A stretch of DNA of 64,000 bases from Leifsonia xyli (lineage in GTDB: Bacteria; Actinomycetota; Actinomycetes; Actinomycetales; Microbacteriaceae), in assembly GCA_001647635.1 (NCBI GenBank), contig CP014761.1, positions 2,666,001 through 2,730,000 of the forward strand, in the 5' to 3' direction. Below, one piece after another: positions 1-9,939 of the stretch. The notes under the pieces were generated by a model. It ran no database searches, was not told the origin of the DNA, and saw only the letters and a list, made by a program, of their open reading frames with translations. A program made the position numbers and the translations under genes. Every line of letters starts with the position of its first letter. Position 1 is the stretch's first letter.

Positions 1-435
1 TGGTTGGGAGATCCCGCTGTGGTCAACTGGTCCCTTGCCGGGGTCTCGGTGTGGCGGTACATGGGATTGAACGTCGTCCTCTTCATCGGCGCGATCCAGT
101 CGATCAATCCCGACCTCTACGAGGCGGCCGAGATCGATGGCGCCTCGTCCTGGCACCGGTTCCGCTACATCATCCTTCCCAGCATCAAACGCATCATCGG
201 ACTGACATCGATCCTCGCGATCTCGGGCAGCCTCGCCGTCTTTGAGATCCCGTACATCATGCTCGGGGGCGCGAACGGAACGACCACCTTCGTCATCCAG
301 ACGGTGAAGACGGCTTTCGTGAACAACAAGTTCGGGTTGGCGTCGGCCATGGCCGTCGTTCTCCTGCTGATCGTGGTGATCGTCACGGTCGTCCAGCGAT
401 TGCTGATCAAAGACGACGATGTGGACCTCGCATGA
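1..435 (+). CDS. Sugar ABC transporter permease, MalF type (5' end outside window)
   Basis: This is the C-terminal part of an inner-membrane permease of a binding-protein-dependent sugar ABC transporter. The reading frame is open from base 1, so the start lies upstream. The visible part carries the cytoplasmic EAA loop (YEAAEIDGASSWHRFRYIILP), which docks on the ATPase, followed by two hydrophobic segments. The stop overlaps the next permease start by four bases (ATGA), so the two are translationally coupled and probably form a heterodimer. From the neighbours (GH113, GH2 and GH26 mannan enzymes) I infer a manno-oligosaccharide substrate. No ATPase gene is visible; such importers often share a distant MsiK-type ATPase. 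The substrate-binding protein is presumably upstream of the window. Confidence 0.9.
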   Translation, partial: WLGDPAVVNWSLAGVSVWRYMGLNVVLFIGAIQSINPDLYEAAEIDGASSWHRFRYIILPSIKRIIGLTSILAISGSLAVFEIPYIMLGGANGTTTFVIQTVKTAFVNNKFGLASAMAVVLLLIVVIVTVVQRLLIKDDDVDLA

Positions 436-1256
436 GCCGCGTCCTCTCCCGAACGCTGGTCTACCTGTCCCTGATCGTGGCGGCGATCGTGGTGGTATTG
501 CCTCTGACCACCCTGTTGTTCGCCTCACTGAAGAGTTCGCACGAGTACGCAGTGACCACCGCGTTCACTCCTCCGTCGAACTGGTTCAACCTCGCCAACT
601 ATTCGCTTGCCTTCACCCAGGGCGGGATGCTGCTCGGCTTCTTCAACACGACCTTCATCCTGTTGTTCTCGATCGTCGGGACGATCCTTCTGGGAACGGC
701 GGCCGCGTACGCGATCGACCGCTTCCAGTTCCGCGGCAAGGGCCTGGTGCTGTCCCTGTTCCTGCTCGCCGCGCTCGTGCCCGGCGTGACCACACAGGTC
801 GCAACATTCCAGATCGTCAACGCGCTCGGATTGTTCGACACCCGCTGGGCGGCCATCGCTCTGTTCGTCGGCACTGACATCATCGCGATCTACATTTTTC
901 TGCAGTTCATGGCTTCGATCCCGCGATCCTTGGATGAGGCGGCACGACTGGACGGCGCCGGTCACTTCCGGATCTATCTCCAGGTGATCCTCCCGCTGCT
1001 GCGGCCCGCGATCGCCACCGTGGTGATCATCAAGGGAATCGCGATCTACAACGAGTTCTATATCCCGTTCCTGTACATGCCGGATCCGGATCTGGGTGTC
1101 ATCTCGACCTCGTTGTTCCGTTTCACCGGTCCTTATGGGGCCCACTGGGAGATCCTCTCGGCGGGAGCGATCGTCGTGATCGTCCCGACTCTGGTGATCT
1201 TCCTCATCCTCCAGCGGTTCATCTACCGCGGACTGTCGGCAGGAGCTGTCAAATGA
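432..1256 (+). CDS. Carbohydrate ABC transporter permease, MalG type
   Basis: This is the second inner-membrane permease subunit of the importer, 274 residues and the normal size for MalG-like proteins. It has about six hydrophobic segments, starting near residues 10-30, and a clear EAA loop near residues 175-195 (LDEAARLDGAGHFRIYLQVI). The ATG overlaps the stop of the preceding permease, and its own stop overlaps the start of the GH113 gene, so it lies in the middle of a tightly coupled operon. The family imports mono- and oligosaccharides. The mannan-degrading enzymes encoded downstream suggest manno-oligosaccharides, but the substrate itself is inferred from context. Confidence 0.93.
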   Translation: MSRVLSRTLVYLSLIVAAIVVVLPLTTLLFASLKSSHEYAVTTAFTPPSNWFNLANYSLAFTQGGMLLGFFNTTFILLFSIVGTILLGTAAAYAIDRFQFRGKGLVLSLFLLAALVPGVTTQVATFQIVNALGLFDTRWAAIALFVGTDIIAIYIFLQFMASIPRSLDEAARLDGAGHFRIYLQVILPLLRPAIATVVIIKGIAIYNEFYIPFLYMPDPDLGVISTSLFRFTGPYGAHWEILSAGAIVVIVPTLVIFLILQRFIYRGLSAGAVK

Positions 1257-2218
1257 GCCACCCCTCTCTCACCACCGAGAAGTTCGCAGGTGTCACCTGG
1301 GGATGGGTCGGCCACACCGAGGACTGGAGCTCGCCTGCGGCAGGGGAAAGCATGGAAGAGCTCGCCGGCCTGGGCGGCAACTGGGTGACGATCGCCTTCC
1401 AGGGGGTGCAGGAGAACGCGCAGTCGACGACGATTCGCTGGGGTTCGGCACCGCTGGTCACGGACGACGACCTCCGATCCGCGATCCGCCACGCACAGCA
1501 GCTCGGTTTGAAGGTGTGCCTGAAACCCGTCGTCAACTGCGCGTCCGGCACCTGGCGAGCGCACATCGGCTTCTTCGACGCCGACGTGCCCGGTGAGCCC
1601 ACCTGGGCGGAATGGTTCGCCGCCTACACCGAATTCATCCTCCATTACGCCCGCATCGCCGAGACTGAGGGGTGCCCTCTGTTCTGCATCGGTTGCGAGA
1701 TGGTCCGCGCCGACAGCCGAGAGGGCGAATGGCGAACCCTGATCGAGAAGGTTCGGCAGGTGTACTCGGGGGCTATCACCTACAACTGCGACAAGTACCA
1801 GGAAGACCGGCTGACCTGGTGGGACGCCGTCGATGTGATCTCCTCCAGCGGCTATTACCCGGCTGGAACTTGGACGGCCCAGTTGGACCGCATCCAGGAG
1901 ACGGTTCTCAGCGCTGGAAAGCCGTTCTTGTTCCTGGAGGCGGGCTGTCCCTCGCGAGAAGGATCGGCAGCACGACCAAACGACTGGGAGCTCAAGGGTG
2001 ACGTCTCCCTTGAAACCCAGGATGCCTACTACGCAGAGATGTTTGCAGAAACGGCGAAGCGGCCCTGGTTCGGCGGCTTCATGTTGTGGGACTGGCCCGC
2101 CCGGCTCTATGACGTCGTCGATGCTCCCCGGAACGACGACTATTGCCCGTTCGCTAAGCCCGCGGCGGAACGGATTCGCGCGCATTTCACCAGCATGATG
2201 GTCGGCGACGGGCGGTGA
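1253..2218 (+). CDS. GH113 family beta-1,4-mannanase-like glycosidase
   Basis: This is a 321-residue (beta/alpha)8 glycosidase of clan GH-A that resembles GH113 beta-mannanases and mannosidases, and the whole protein is the catalytic domain. The expected acid/base glutamate is E149 in the CIGCEM motif and the nucleophile is E229 in KPFLFLEAGCPSREGS. There is no signal peptide, so it should act in the cytoplasm on imported manno-oligosaccharides. It overlaps the permease stop upstream (ATGA) and the kinase start downstream (GTGA). GH113 enzymes known to me act on beta-1,4-mannan or manno-oligosaccharides, which fits the GH2 and GH26 neighbours. Whether it works endo or exo cannot be told from the sequence. 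Confidence 0.85.
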   Translation: MSHPSLTTEKFAGVTWGWVGHTEDWSSPAAGESMEELAGLGGNWVTIAFQGVQENAQSTTIRWGSAPLVTDDDLRSAIRHAQQLGLKVCLKPVVNCASGTWRAHIGFFDADVPGEPTWAEWFAAYTEFILHYARIAETEGCPLFCIGCEMVRADSREGEWRTLIEKVRQVYSGAITYNCDKYQEDRLTWWDAVDVISSSGYYPAGTWTAQLDRIQETVLSAGKPFLFLEAGCPSREGSAARPNDWELKGDVSLETQDAYYAEMFAETAKRPWFGGFMLWDWPARLYDVVDAPRNDDYCPFAKPAAERIRAHFTSMMVGDGR

Positions 2219-3153
2219 GGCGGCCACTGCTGGACGCCGGGCAAACGGGGATCCGGGCTCGGGTCGTCGAAGGAGGGGTCGTCATCGACACGACTCTCGG
2301 CCCCCTGCGAACGAGCGAGAGCATCCCCGAGCAGATCGTCAATGCGGTCGGCTCAGTGCTCGAGGGCAGCCCCGTCGACACGACGGTGTCCTGTGCGATT
2401 TCCGGTCTGACCGATCCGGAGCGGCTGGCCCGACACGTTGTGGCGCGATCATCGGGGCTCGGTGTCGTGCGTGTTCTCGTCGCCCACGACTCGGTGACCA
2501 GTTACCTGGCATGCGTCGGACGAGATCACGGTGCGGTCATCGCTGCCGGAACCGGAGTAGTGACCCTTGCGGTCGGTCCGACAGGCCAAGCGCGGATCGA
2601 CGGATGGGGCAACATCATGGGCGATTCCGGGAGCGGCTATTGGATCGGCCGGGCGGGTCTCGAAGCAGCGATGCGAGCGCATGATGGGCGCGGACCGCAC
2701 ACCTCCTTGCTCGACGCACTCCGTCGCGACTTCCCGGACCCGGAGCTCGCCTATGTCAGCTTCCAGTCGGATCCGAACCGCATCGCACGGGTCGCCTCCT
2801 TCGCCCACAACGTCCTGGACAGTATTCAGCAGGATGCGGTTGCAGCACGCATCGCCCGGGCAGCGGCCTCAGAACTCGCGCTGTCGGTGACCACGGGCTT
2901 GAAACGCACCGGTTGGAGCCCCCAGGACTCCCCGGTGATCAGTTGGAGCGGGGGTGTGATGAAGAACCCGTTCATTCGCGAGCAGCTCGAGGTCGCCCTT
3001 CGGCAGGCTTGGCCCGCCGCCGCTGTCGTCGCTCCCCGGGGAGACCCGCTCGACGGGGTTGCCCTGCTCGGGGTGATTCCAGCCGATCATCCTCTGTCTT
3101 CCTCGATCACCGCGTCGGGGAACCGCCGATCGACCCCAATAGAAGGACGCTAA
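2215..3153 (+). CDS. BadF/BadG-type sugar kinase (N-acetylglucosamine kinase-like)
   Basis: This is a 312-residue kinase of the BadF/BadG/BcrA/BcrD ATPase family in the actin/hexokinase fold. The first phosphate loop is [13 protein letters not shown] near residues 4-16, where most relatives read DGGGTKT. The second is the [11 protein letters not shown] segment near residue 104, and [14 protein letters not shown] near residue 139 is typical of N-acetylglucosamine kinase-like members. It starts at GTG inside the preceding stop (GTGA) and its TAA overlaps the next ATG (TAATG), so it is part of the mannan operon. I infer that it phosphorylates mannose or another hexose released by the mannosidases. 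The family also contains GlcNAc kinases, so the substrate is uncertain. Confidence 0.85.
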   Translation: MRRPLLDAGQTGIRARVVEGGVVIDTTLGPLRTSESIPEQIVNAVGSVLEGSPVDTTVSCAISGLTDPERLARHVVARSSGLGVVRVLVAHDSVTSYLACVGRDHGAVIAAGTGVVTLAVGPTGQARIDGWGNIMGDSGSGYWIGRAGLEAAMRAHDGRGPHTSLLDALRRDFPDPELAYVSFQSDPNRIARVASFAHNVLDSIQQDAVAARIARAAASELALSVTTGLKRTGWSPQDSPVISWSGGVMKNPFIREQLEVALRQAWPAAAVVAPRGDPLDGVALLGVIPADHPLSSSITASGNRRSTPIEGR

Positions 3154-3914
3154 TGACGCATCAGGGCCGCCCACTCCGAGTCACGGTATGGGGCGAAAAC
3201 CGACACGAGCAAACCGACGCGACGATCGCCGAACGCTATCCCTCCGGGATGCACGGAGCCATCGCCGAGGGGCTACGCGAATCGCTCGGGACTGATGCGA
3301 CTGTTCGAACGGCCACCCTCGACGAGCCTTCGCACGGGCTCTCCGACGAGATCCTCGACCAGACGGACGTGCTCACCTGGTGGGGCCATATGGCCCACGA
3401 CGACGTCGCCGATGCTGTCGTGGACCGGGTCCACGAGAGGGTCCTGGCTGGCATGGGGCTTGTCGTCCTCCATTCCGGGCACTTCTCGAAAATCTTCAAG
3501 AAGCTGATGGGCACGACCTGCAGCCTGGCCTGGCGTGGCGCGCACGACACGGAGCTGGTCTGGACGGTGGATCCGACTCATCCGATCGCGGAAGGTGTCC
3601 CGCAGCCGATCGTCATTCCCGAACAGGAGATGTACGGGGAATTCTTCGACATCCCTGTCCCGGACGAACTGATCTTCATCAGCTCGTTCAGCGGTGGCGA
3701 AGTGTTCAGAAGTGGCTGCACCTTCCGCCGAGGGCGCGGGAAGATCTTCTACTTCAGCCCCGGCGACCAGGAGTACCCGGTGTACTTCCACCCTGACATC
3801 CGGCGCGTGATCGCCAACGGAGCCCGATGGGTTGGACCCGTCCACGGGGATGGCGAGATGCCCGAACTGCGCCACGCACAGACGGAGGCCTTCGCGCAGG
3901 CGGGTACCCGGTGA
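3153..3914 (+). CDS. ThuA-like domain protein (trehalose utilisation family)
   Basis: This is a 253-residue protein with the class-I-glutamine-amidotransferase-like fold of the ThuA family. Recognisable landmarks are the N-terminal [10 protein letters not shown] strand, [13 protein letters not shown] near residue 75, [15 protein letters not shown] near residue 103, and the late [19 protein letters not shown] segment. I chose the ATG at 3153 because it overlaps the kinase stop as TAATG, although the frame is open further upstream. ThuA-family genes commonly sit with Gfo/Idh dehydrogenases in loci for 3-keto-sugar or disaccharide catabolism, and one follows here directly. The exact reaction of this family is poorly known, and I infer only a role in sugar processing. 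Confidence 0.85.
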   Translation: MTHQGRPLRVTVWGENRHEQTDATIAERYPSGMHGAIAEGLRESLGTDATVRTATLDEPSHGLSDEILDQTDVLTWWGHMAHDDVADAVVDRVHERVLAGMGLVVLHSGHFSKIFKKLMGTTCSLAWRGAHDTELVWTVDPTHPIAEGVPQPIVIPEQEMYGEFFDIPVPDELIFISSFSGGEVFRSGCTFRRGRGKIFYFSPGDQEYPVYFHPDIRRVIANGARWVGPVHGDGEMPELRHAQTEAFAQAGTR

Positions 3915-5062
3915 GTGCCAGCGCTTTTCGCACCCTGGAAGACCCGAACCGCCCCGTACGAATCGTCCAAGTCGGAGCGGGCGGGATGGGACAGACCTGG
4001 CTCCAGACCCTCCAGCTGCACTCTGATATCGAGCTCGTGGGTGTCGTCGACCTGAACGTGGACGCCGCCGAAGCGGCCGCCGGACAGTATGTGGCGGATG
4101 CGCGGGCATACTCGAACGACTTGTCGCAGCTCATTTCGGACGTGGCACCGGATGCGGTGCTCGACGTGACGATTCCGGCCGCCCACCATGCGGTCACAGT
4201 AGAGGCACTTTCCCACGGCATACCGGTGTTGGGCGAGAAGCCAGCTGCCGAGACGGTCGCGCAGGCGCTTTCACTAGCTGCCGCGGCTGACGTGGCCGGC
4301 GAACTGTTCATGGTGAGCCAGAGCCGACGATACGACCGGAACCTCCGCATTCTCCACGACGCGATCCGGAGGTGCGGGCCCGTCGGCTTTCTCACCTCAG
4401 AGCACTTCCGCGCGACGCGCTTCGGCGGATTCCGTGACCAGATGGATCATCCGTTTCTCCTCGAAATGGCGATCCATCCCTTCGATGCCGCACGCTATCT
4501 GCTGGACGCGGATCCGGTCGCCGTATATTGCGAAGAGTTCAATCCGGCCTGGAGTTGGTACAAGGGCGCCGCCGCGACCTCCGCGATCTTCGAGATGACG
4601 GACGGGAAGCGGTTCAGTTACCAGGGCAGCTGGTGCTCTCCGGGGCTGGAGACGTCGTGGAACGGGCGATGGCGTGCGAGCGGCCCGAACGGATCCGCTC
4701 TGTGGGATGGCGAGGGGGCGCCCGCAGCGGAGTACGCCGGCGAATCGTTCGATCCCTTCATCGAGCCTTCCCTGACCGAGGGCCTTGCCGGAGCGCTCGA
4801 TGAATTCGTGGCCGCGCTTCGCTTCGGTGCGCTCCCTTCCACGATCATTCACGAGAACATCCCCAGCCTTGCGATGGTGGAAGCCAGCGTCAGCTCCGCT
4901 TTTCGCGGCGCCCGCGTCAGCATCGCCGACGTCTTGGATGAGGCAAGGGGGAGGCGCTCAGCACCGAGAAGGACGGCAACGTGCGAAGTCGGCTCGCCGA
5001 TCCCGGTTTCATGGACAGACGCCACGACAGGCGATCGGACGACGACGATTCCCCAGCGCTGA
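3911..5062 (+). CDS. Gfo/Idh/MocA family NAD(P)-dependent oxidoreductase
   Basis: This is a 383-residue sugar dehydrogenase-like protein. The N-terminal Rossmann domain has the dinucleotide motif VGAGGMG near residues 17-23, preceded by the beta strand VRIVQ. The conserved EKP motif ([12 protein letters not shown], roughly residues 107-118) follows and the C-terminal beta-sheet domain completes the length usual for the family. The GTG at 3911 was chosen because it overlaps the preceding stop as GTGA; the open frame continues upstream to 3827, but that stretch is antisense-like and overlaps ThuA. Next to ThuA and the mannosidases it may oxidise a hexose or glycoside to a keto sugar. That role is an inference. 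Confidence 0.88.
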   Translation: MSASAFRTLEDPNRPVRIVQVGAGGMGQTWLQTLQLHSDIELVGVVDLNVDAAEAAAGQYVADARAYSNDLSQLISDVAPDAVLDVTIPAAHHAVTVEALSHGIPVLGEKPAAETVAQALSLAAAADVAGELFMVSQSRRYDRNLRILHDAIRRCGPVGFLTSEHFRATRFGGFRDQMDHPFLLEMAIHPFDAARYLLDADPVAVYCEEFNPAWSWYKGAAATSAIFEMTDGKRFSYQGSWCSPGLETSWNGRWRASGPNGSALWDGEGAPAAEYAGESFDPFIEPSLTEGLAGALDEFVAALRFGALPSTIIHENIPSLAMVEASVSSAFRGARVSIADVLDEARGRRSAPRRTATCEVGSPIPVSWTDATTGDRTTTIPQR

Positions 5063-5077
5063 TCAAGGAGATGACTC

Positions 5078-7588
5078 ATGACCAGGATTGAGTTCGACAG
5101 GCCGTGGCGGGCGCGCGCGGTCGCCGGTCCGGTCCCGGACGGTCTGACCGATTACTTCCCCGCGACCGTGCCCGGGAGCGTCCACACCGATCTGCTTGCA
5201 TCGGGTCTGATTGCAGACCCCTACCTGGATTCCAACGAGTCGGAACTGCAGTGGATCGGCCGGAGCGACTTCGCATACGAGAACACCTTCGACGCCCCGG
5301 CTGGGACGTTCGAGCGCGTCGATCTCGTCTGCGACGGTCTGGACACGATCGCCGCAATCGATCTCAACGGGAGGAGAATCGGGGAAACCCGTAACCAGCA
5401 CCGCTCTTATCGGTTCGATGTGGGAGAGCTCCTGCGCGACGGGGACAACGATCTGCGCATCACCTTCGCCTCGGCGCTCGATTGGGCTGAGCGCGCAGAG
5501 TCTCGGATCGGTGCGAAACCGTATGTCGGGAACGCTCACCCGTACAACGCGATCCGTAAGATGGCCGCGAACTTCGGCTGGGATTGGGGTCCAGATCTCG
5601 TGACCGCGGGAATTTGGCGGCCCATCTATCTGGACGCGTGGTCGAGGGCGCGCCTGGCCTCGGTCGTCCCCGTGACCAGTGTGACACCGGGGGGCCAGGG
5701 AGTGGTCTCGATTGCGGTCGCGATCCAGCGAACCTCGGATGCGCCGGTCACGGTGCGCGCGAGGCTGCGTGGGCACGGTGCCGAGGTCGCCACGATCTTC
5801 AGTGCCCGTCATGACGAGAGCTCGCTCAAGCTGCGGGTGGACTCTCCAGAACTCTGGTGGCCGCGCGGATACGGTGAACAGGCTGTCTATGATCTCGACG
5901 TCGAGCTCGTCCACGACGGGGTCGTGTTGGACGCGTACCGCCGGTCGGTGGGCTTCCGGAGTATCGAGGCGCGAGACGAACCGGATCAGTTCGGGACCGG
6001 TTTCTCCTTCTATGTGAACGGGGAGCGCATCCTGGTGAAGGGTGCTAACTGGATTCCTGACGACTGCTTCCTGCCCCGTGTGACGGAGAAAGATTACGCC
6101 GCCGGGGTGCGGGATGCGGTCGAGGCCGGTTTCAACCTTCTGCGCATCTGGGGTGGGGGGATTTTCGAATCCGACACTTTCTACGAGGAGTGCACCCGGG
6201 CGGGCGTGATGGTGTGGCAGGACTTCCTGTTCGCATGCGCGGCGTACTCGGAAGCGCCGGAGCTGTGGGACGAGGTGGAAGCCGAGGCCCGGGAAAACGT
6301 GGCCCGCCTCGCACCGCACGCCTCGTTGGTGTTCTACAACGGCAGCAACGAGAACATAGAAGGATTCTACGAATGGGGCTGGAAGGAGTTGTTGGCTCCT
6401 GGCGAGGACTGGGGGAACGGCTACTACTCGCGGCTGCTGCCCGAGGTTCTTGCCAGCATCGATCCGAGCAGACCTTATCGGCCCTCCAGCCCGTTCTCAC
6501 CCACCGACCCCGCCCATCCGCAAGACCCCGACCAGGGGACCGTGCACAGTTGGGAGGTGTGGAACCGGCAGGACTACACCACCTACCGCGACCACGTTCC
6601 CCGGTTCGTGTCGGAGTTCGGCTTTCAGGCTCCGCCGGCTATGTCCACCATCCGGGAGGCAATCCATGACGAGCCGTTGGCCTCCGACTCGCCAGGTATG
6701 CTGCACCACCAGAAAGCCGAGGACGGCAACGGCAAACTCGAGCGCGGCTTCGTCCGTCACCTTCCCGCGCCGACCTCGTTCGACGACTGGCACTTCACAA
6801 CCCAGCTCAACCAGGCCCACGCCATCACCTATGGCGTGGAACACTTCCGCTCTCATTTCCCTCGCAACACGGGGACGATCATCTGGCAGCTCAACGACTG
6901 CTGGCCCGTCACGAGCTGGTCCGCGGTCGACAGCAGCCGGCGCCGGAAGCCGCTCTGGTACGCGCTCCGTGCGCTCAACGCGCCGCGCCTGCTGACGATC
7001 CAGCCGCGGGGGGACAAGCTCGCCCTCGTTGTCGGAAATGACAGTCCCGCGCCGTGGACCGAGATCATCTCGGTGCGCAGGGTCGGCTTCGACGGCGAGG
7101 AGTACGCAGTCCAGTACGTCAGCGTTCACGTGCCGCCTCGTTCGGCGTCGACGCACGTTCTGGCCGCCGACATCGCCGTACCTGCGCGCCCCGACAGGGA
7201 GGTGCTTGTCGCGGAGAGCGGGCACGCACGGCTCGCGTTCTGGTATTTCGCCGAAGACCGATCGCTCGAGCTGAGCGCTCCGCGTTTCACATCGACGGTC
7301 ACCCGTACGGCGGAGGGCTACGAGATCGAGATCGCTGCGGGCACGCTGCTGAAGGACGTGAGTCTTTTCCCTGACCGGCTGGACCCAGCCGCAACCGTCT
7401 CCGACATGCTGGTGACTCTGCTTCCCGGCGATCGGGTCACCCTGTCAGTCACCACCGAGCGTGATCTGGATCCGGACGCGCTGGTATCGTGGCCGGTCCT
7501 CAACAGCGTCAATCACCTGCTCATGGACGCTGCGGCCACCCGCGCCAGCGGCTACGGGCTCGGCGAGCAGCTTGACGTGCCGTTGTGA
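5078..7588 (+). CDS. GH2 beta-mannosidase
   Basis: This 836-residue glycoside hydrolase has the standard GH2 beta-mannosidase order: an N-terminal jelly-roll (about 1-180), an immunoglobulin-like domain (about 190-295) and a TIM barrel (from about 300). The acid/base is E425 in NGSNEN and the nucleophile is E513 in RFVSEFGFQ; the barrel motifs LVKGANWIPDDCF and LLRIWGGGIFESD are typical of beta-mannosidases. No signal peptide is visible, so it should release mannose from imported oligosaccharides in the cytoplasm. It follows the oxidoreductase by 15 bases with a good AAGGAGATG ribosome site and closes the operon. The next gene points the other way. Confidence 0.93.
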   Translation: MTRIEFDRPWRARAVAGPVPDGLTDYFPATVPGSVHTDLLASGLIADPYLDSNESELQWIGRSDFAYENTFDAPAGTFERVDLVCDGLDTIAAIDLNGRRIGETRNQHRSYRFDVGELLRDGDNDLRITFASALDWAERAESRIGAKPYVGNAHPYNAIRKMAANFGWDWGPDLVTAGIWRPIYLDAWSRARLASVVPVTSVTPGGQGVVSIAVAIQRTSDAPVTVRARLRGHGAEVATIFSARHDESSLKLRVDSPELWWPRGYGEQAVYDLDVELVHDGVVLDAYRRSVGFRSIEARDEPDQFGTGFSFYVNGERILVKGANWIPDDCFLPRVTEKDYAAGVRDAVEAGFNLLRIWGGGIFESDTFYEECTRAGVMVWQDFLFACAAYSEAPELWDEVEAEARENVARLAPHASLVFYNGSNENIEGFYEWGWKELLAPGEDWGNGYYSRLLPEVLASIDPSRPYRPSSPFSPTDPAHPQDPDQGTVHSWEVWNRQDYTTYRDHVPRFVSEFGFQAPPAMSTIREAIHDEPLASDSPGMLHHQKAEDGNGKLERGFVRHLPAPTSFDDWHFTTQLNQAHAITYGVEHFRSHFPRNTGTIIWQLNDCWPVTSWSAVDSSRRRKPLWYALRALNAPRLLTIQPRGDKLALVVGNDSPAPWTEIISVRRVGFDGEEYAVQYVSVHVPPRSASTHVLAADIAVPARPDREVLVAESGHARLAFWYFAEDRSLELSAPRFTSTVTRTAEGYEIEIAAGTLLKDVSLFPDRLDPAATVSDMLVTLLPGDRVTLSVTTERDLDPDALVSWPVLNSVNHLLMDAAATRASGYGLGEQLDVPL

Positions 7589-7782
7589 CACGGTGAACAT
7601 CGTCGATGCGGTGCAGCGCCGCACCGGAACTGCTGCACGGCTGGGATCCGAGGCTCGGTAAAGGTCTCCTCTTTCGCGCTCGACGACGAGCGATGTTCCG
7701 CGACCCCGCCGGCGGGCTCGCCGCACCGGTCGACGGAACCCGGCTGTCGGGCAACCCGGCCCGATTCCGCGGTAGAAATGGG

Positions 7783-7816
7783 ACCGGCCCGCCGCCTGGA
7801 TGGGCGACGGGCCGGT
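7783..7816. terminator. Inverted repeat between convergent GH2 and GH26 genes
   Basis: The arms accggcccg (7783-7791) and cgggccggt (7808-7816) are perfect complements around a 16-base centre, which itself can pair partly (ccgcc with gggcg). It lies between the end of the mannosidase operon and the end of the opposing GH26 gene, the place for a shared terminator. There is no clean T run on either side. The rest of 7589-7829 shows no convincing gene. Confidence 0.55.
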
Positions 7817-7829
7817 TGTTGCTGCTGAA

Positions 7830-9899
7830 CTACTCTGCGTGGATATCGTCCAGTCCGATGCTGCCGCTTCGTGGCGCGCCGACACTGTTGAGATAGACCC
7901 AGAACTGCGTCACGCCCTGGAGCTGTGAGACAGTCGGAGCCGGGCGGGCGCCGGCCTTGTCCTGGAACTGTGACAGCGGGACGTCGAGGCTCTCGGGTGT
8001 CGTGCCTGCCAGCGACGGGTACGCCTCGAACGTGTGTCCGTCAGCGGTCGAGAACTGCAGCACGAACTTCTGGTTCGATCCGTCGGGTACCAGGTGTAGG
8101 TGCACAGCTGTGAATCCGGACCAGTCCTCCGTGGAGGCGAAGTTCTTGCCGAATCCCCCGTAGTCGCGCGTGGTGAAGTCGTACGCGAAGCGGATGCCGT
8201 TCTTGCCGTGCGACGCGGTACCGGGGTCGAGGCTGAGATCGGAGGGCTGAGCGTTGTTGTACGAGTAGGCGGCTTGGAGGGCGGCGTTGTCTCCGTATCC
8301 CTCGAAGTCATCGACGACGCCGTTGGCGAAGGTGGGCGGGGCACCCAGCACGACCCCGGAGGTGGCGGTTCGGGTGTCTCCCTTCGGGTACGTCGCCGTC
8401 ACGGTCAGGGTGCTCGACGCGTTGGTGAGGTTCTCAGCGCCGATGTTCCATTTGGCCTCCCAGTACCCGTCTTGGGCGGGGCGAAGCACCAGTGGTGTCG
8501 CGGTGGTGGCGACTGCCGCTGTCACGGTCTTGGGTCGTTCGGCTCCCGCTTTGACACGGATGGTGACAGTCGGCTCGGTGATCCGGACGCCGTCGGCGGG
8601 GGCGACGATGTGGATGCTCGGGGCTTGTGGCGCCACGGTTGTGCGGATGTCGTAGCGGGTGGGCGCCAGGTCGTTGCGGAAGACCGTATAGGGGTCGGCG
8701 TAGAAGGCCTGGAAGTCGTTGAGCATCTCGTGGGCCGGCGTGGTGCCGAATGCCGGATACGGCGTGTAGAACTGATCGAGGCCCCAGTTGACCCAGGTCA
8801 TCATGTACGCGATACGCCTCGCACCGGCATTCGCCTCGATGCCATGGATCACGTCGGTGAACCAGCGCACGCTCTTGTTGCCGGACGGCTTGAGCGTCCG
8901 GTCGCCGTTACGGCCGAACTCGGTGAGAGCCGGGATCTTGCCGTGCTCTTCTGCGATCGTCGAAAGCATCGACAGGTCGGCAACGGTGGAAGCGATGTAG
9001 GCGCTGGAGTCGTCCGGGGCGTTGTTGTAGTCGTAGGCGTCGTAGCCGAGCACGTCCACCCACTGGTCTCCGGGGTAGGTCGCCAGGTACCTCGACGAGT
9101 CGCCGCCGAATGACGCGTTCGGAGAGAACGCGCACAGCAGGTTGTGAAGGTTGTCCGCGTCGCGGAGGTGCTCCACTGTGTAGCGGAACAGCTCCTTGAA
9201 CTCACCGGTCGTCGCATTCGATGTGCCCCACCAGAACCAGTTGCCGGTGTTCTCGTGGAAGGGCCGGAAGATGATCGGAATCGGTCGTCCGTGGTCGTCC
9301 TTCGCGCCGGCGAACACCTGTGCCAGACCGTCGAGGTAACGCAGGAAGTCGGCGTTCTTGTCGCCGCCGGGGAGGACGTGGCCGACGGTGCGCCCGGTCG
9401 TGTCGTAGTAGCCCTTGCCTGTGGCGAAATTGGGCATGTGCGCGCTGACCGTGACGATGCCACCGAGACGGTGCGCGTTCTGGATATCACCGACGAACCG
9501 GGTGATTTCGTCGTTCGTCGGAGGCGCGGGCTTGTCGTATCCGAAGTAGTCTCCGCCTTCGAATCCGAACACAGCGGGGTAATCGCCGACCGCGGCACGG
9601 ACGTCGGATTGTGTTCCGTCACCGTGACCGGTGAAGGTGATGCCGTTGGTGGTCGTGTTCTGTTGACCGAAGAGAGCGCCGGAACCGAGCGTGGAGTCGA
9701 GGTATGCGCTCAGGGACCGCGTCTCCCGCGTGGCGTGGATGTCGGCCGTATGAACCACAGCAGGGGTTGTGTGGCCCGGGGGTTGATGATCGTCGGATCG
9801 GGGTGATGCCGCCGCTGCGGTCACGCCGGTCAGGGTGAGAGCTGTCGCCGCCGTGGCAGCGAGCAGCGCGAGGGCAGGGGTACGTCGGTGATTCGCCAC
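7830..9899 (-). CDS. Secreted GH26 endo-beta-1,4-mannanase with C-terminal binding module
   Basis: This 689-residue exported enzyme should cut beta-mannan outside the cell. Residues 1-31 form a signal peptide ending near TAAAAS. The GH26 barrel spans about 55-400, with acid/base E216 in FRPFHENTGNWFWWG and nucleophile E327 in PALTEFGRNGD. An immunoglobulin-like linker domain follows (about 425-520), then a beta-sandwich C-terminal module (about 530-689, starting VVDDFEGYGD) that resembles mannan- or glucan-binding CBMs and ends in GLDDI. The start is GTG, preceded by GGAGA. It converges on the mannan operon and probably feeds it. An AT-rich promoter region with an inverted repeat lies just upstream. 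Confidence 0.92.
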   Translation of the reverse strand: MANHRRTPALALLAATAATALTLTGVTAAAASPRSDDHQPPGHTTPAVVHTADIHATRETRSLSAYLDSTLGSGALFGQQNTTTNGITFTGHGDGTQSDVRAAVGDYPAVFGFEGGDYFGYDKPAPPTNDEITRFVGDIQNAHRLGGIVTVSAHMPNFATGKGYYDTTGRTVGHVLPGGDKNADFLRYLDGLAQVFAGAKDDHGRPIPIIFRPFHENTGNWFWWGTSNATTGEFKELFRYTVEHLRDADNLHNLLCAFSPNASFGGDSSRYLATYPGDQWVDVLGYDAYDYNNAPDDSSAYIASTVADLSMLSTIAEEHGKIPALTEFGRNGDRTLKPSGNKSVRWFTDVIHGIEANAGARRIAYMMTWVNWGLDQFYTPYPAFGTTPAHEMLNDFQAFYADPYTVFRNDLAPTRYDIRTTVAPQAPSIHIVAPADGVRITEPTVTIRVKAGAERPKTVTAAVATTATPLVLRPAQDGYWEAKWNIGAENLTNASSTLTVTATYPKGDTRTATSGVVLGAPPTFANGVVDDFEGYGDNAALQAAYSYNNAQPSDLSLDPGTASHGKNGIRFAYDFTTRDYGGFGKNFASTEDWSGFTAVHLHLVPDGSNQKFVLQFSTADGHTFEAYPSLAGTTPESLDVPLSQFQDKAGARPAPTVSQLQGVTQFWVYLNSVGAPRSGSIGLDDIHAE

Positions 9900-9939
9900 G
9901 GCCTGTTCTCCATCGAACTCGGAAAGGGATGACCGAACG

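Noticed and set aside
1223..2227. A 334-codon minus-strand open frame opposite the GH113 gene
   Set aside because: No domain is recognisable, while the GH113 gene on the plus strand has both catalytic glutamates and coupled neighbours.
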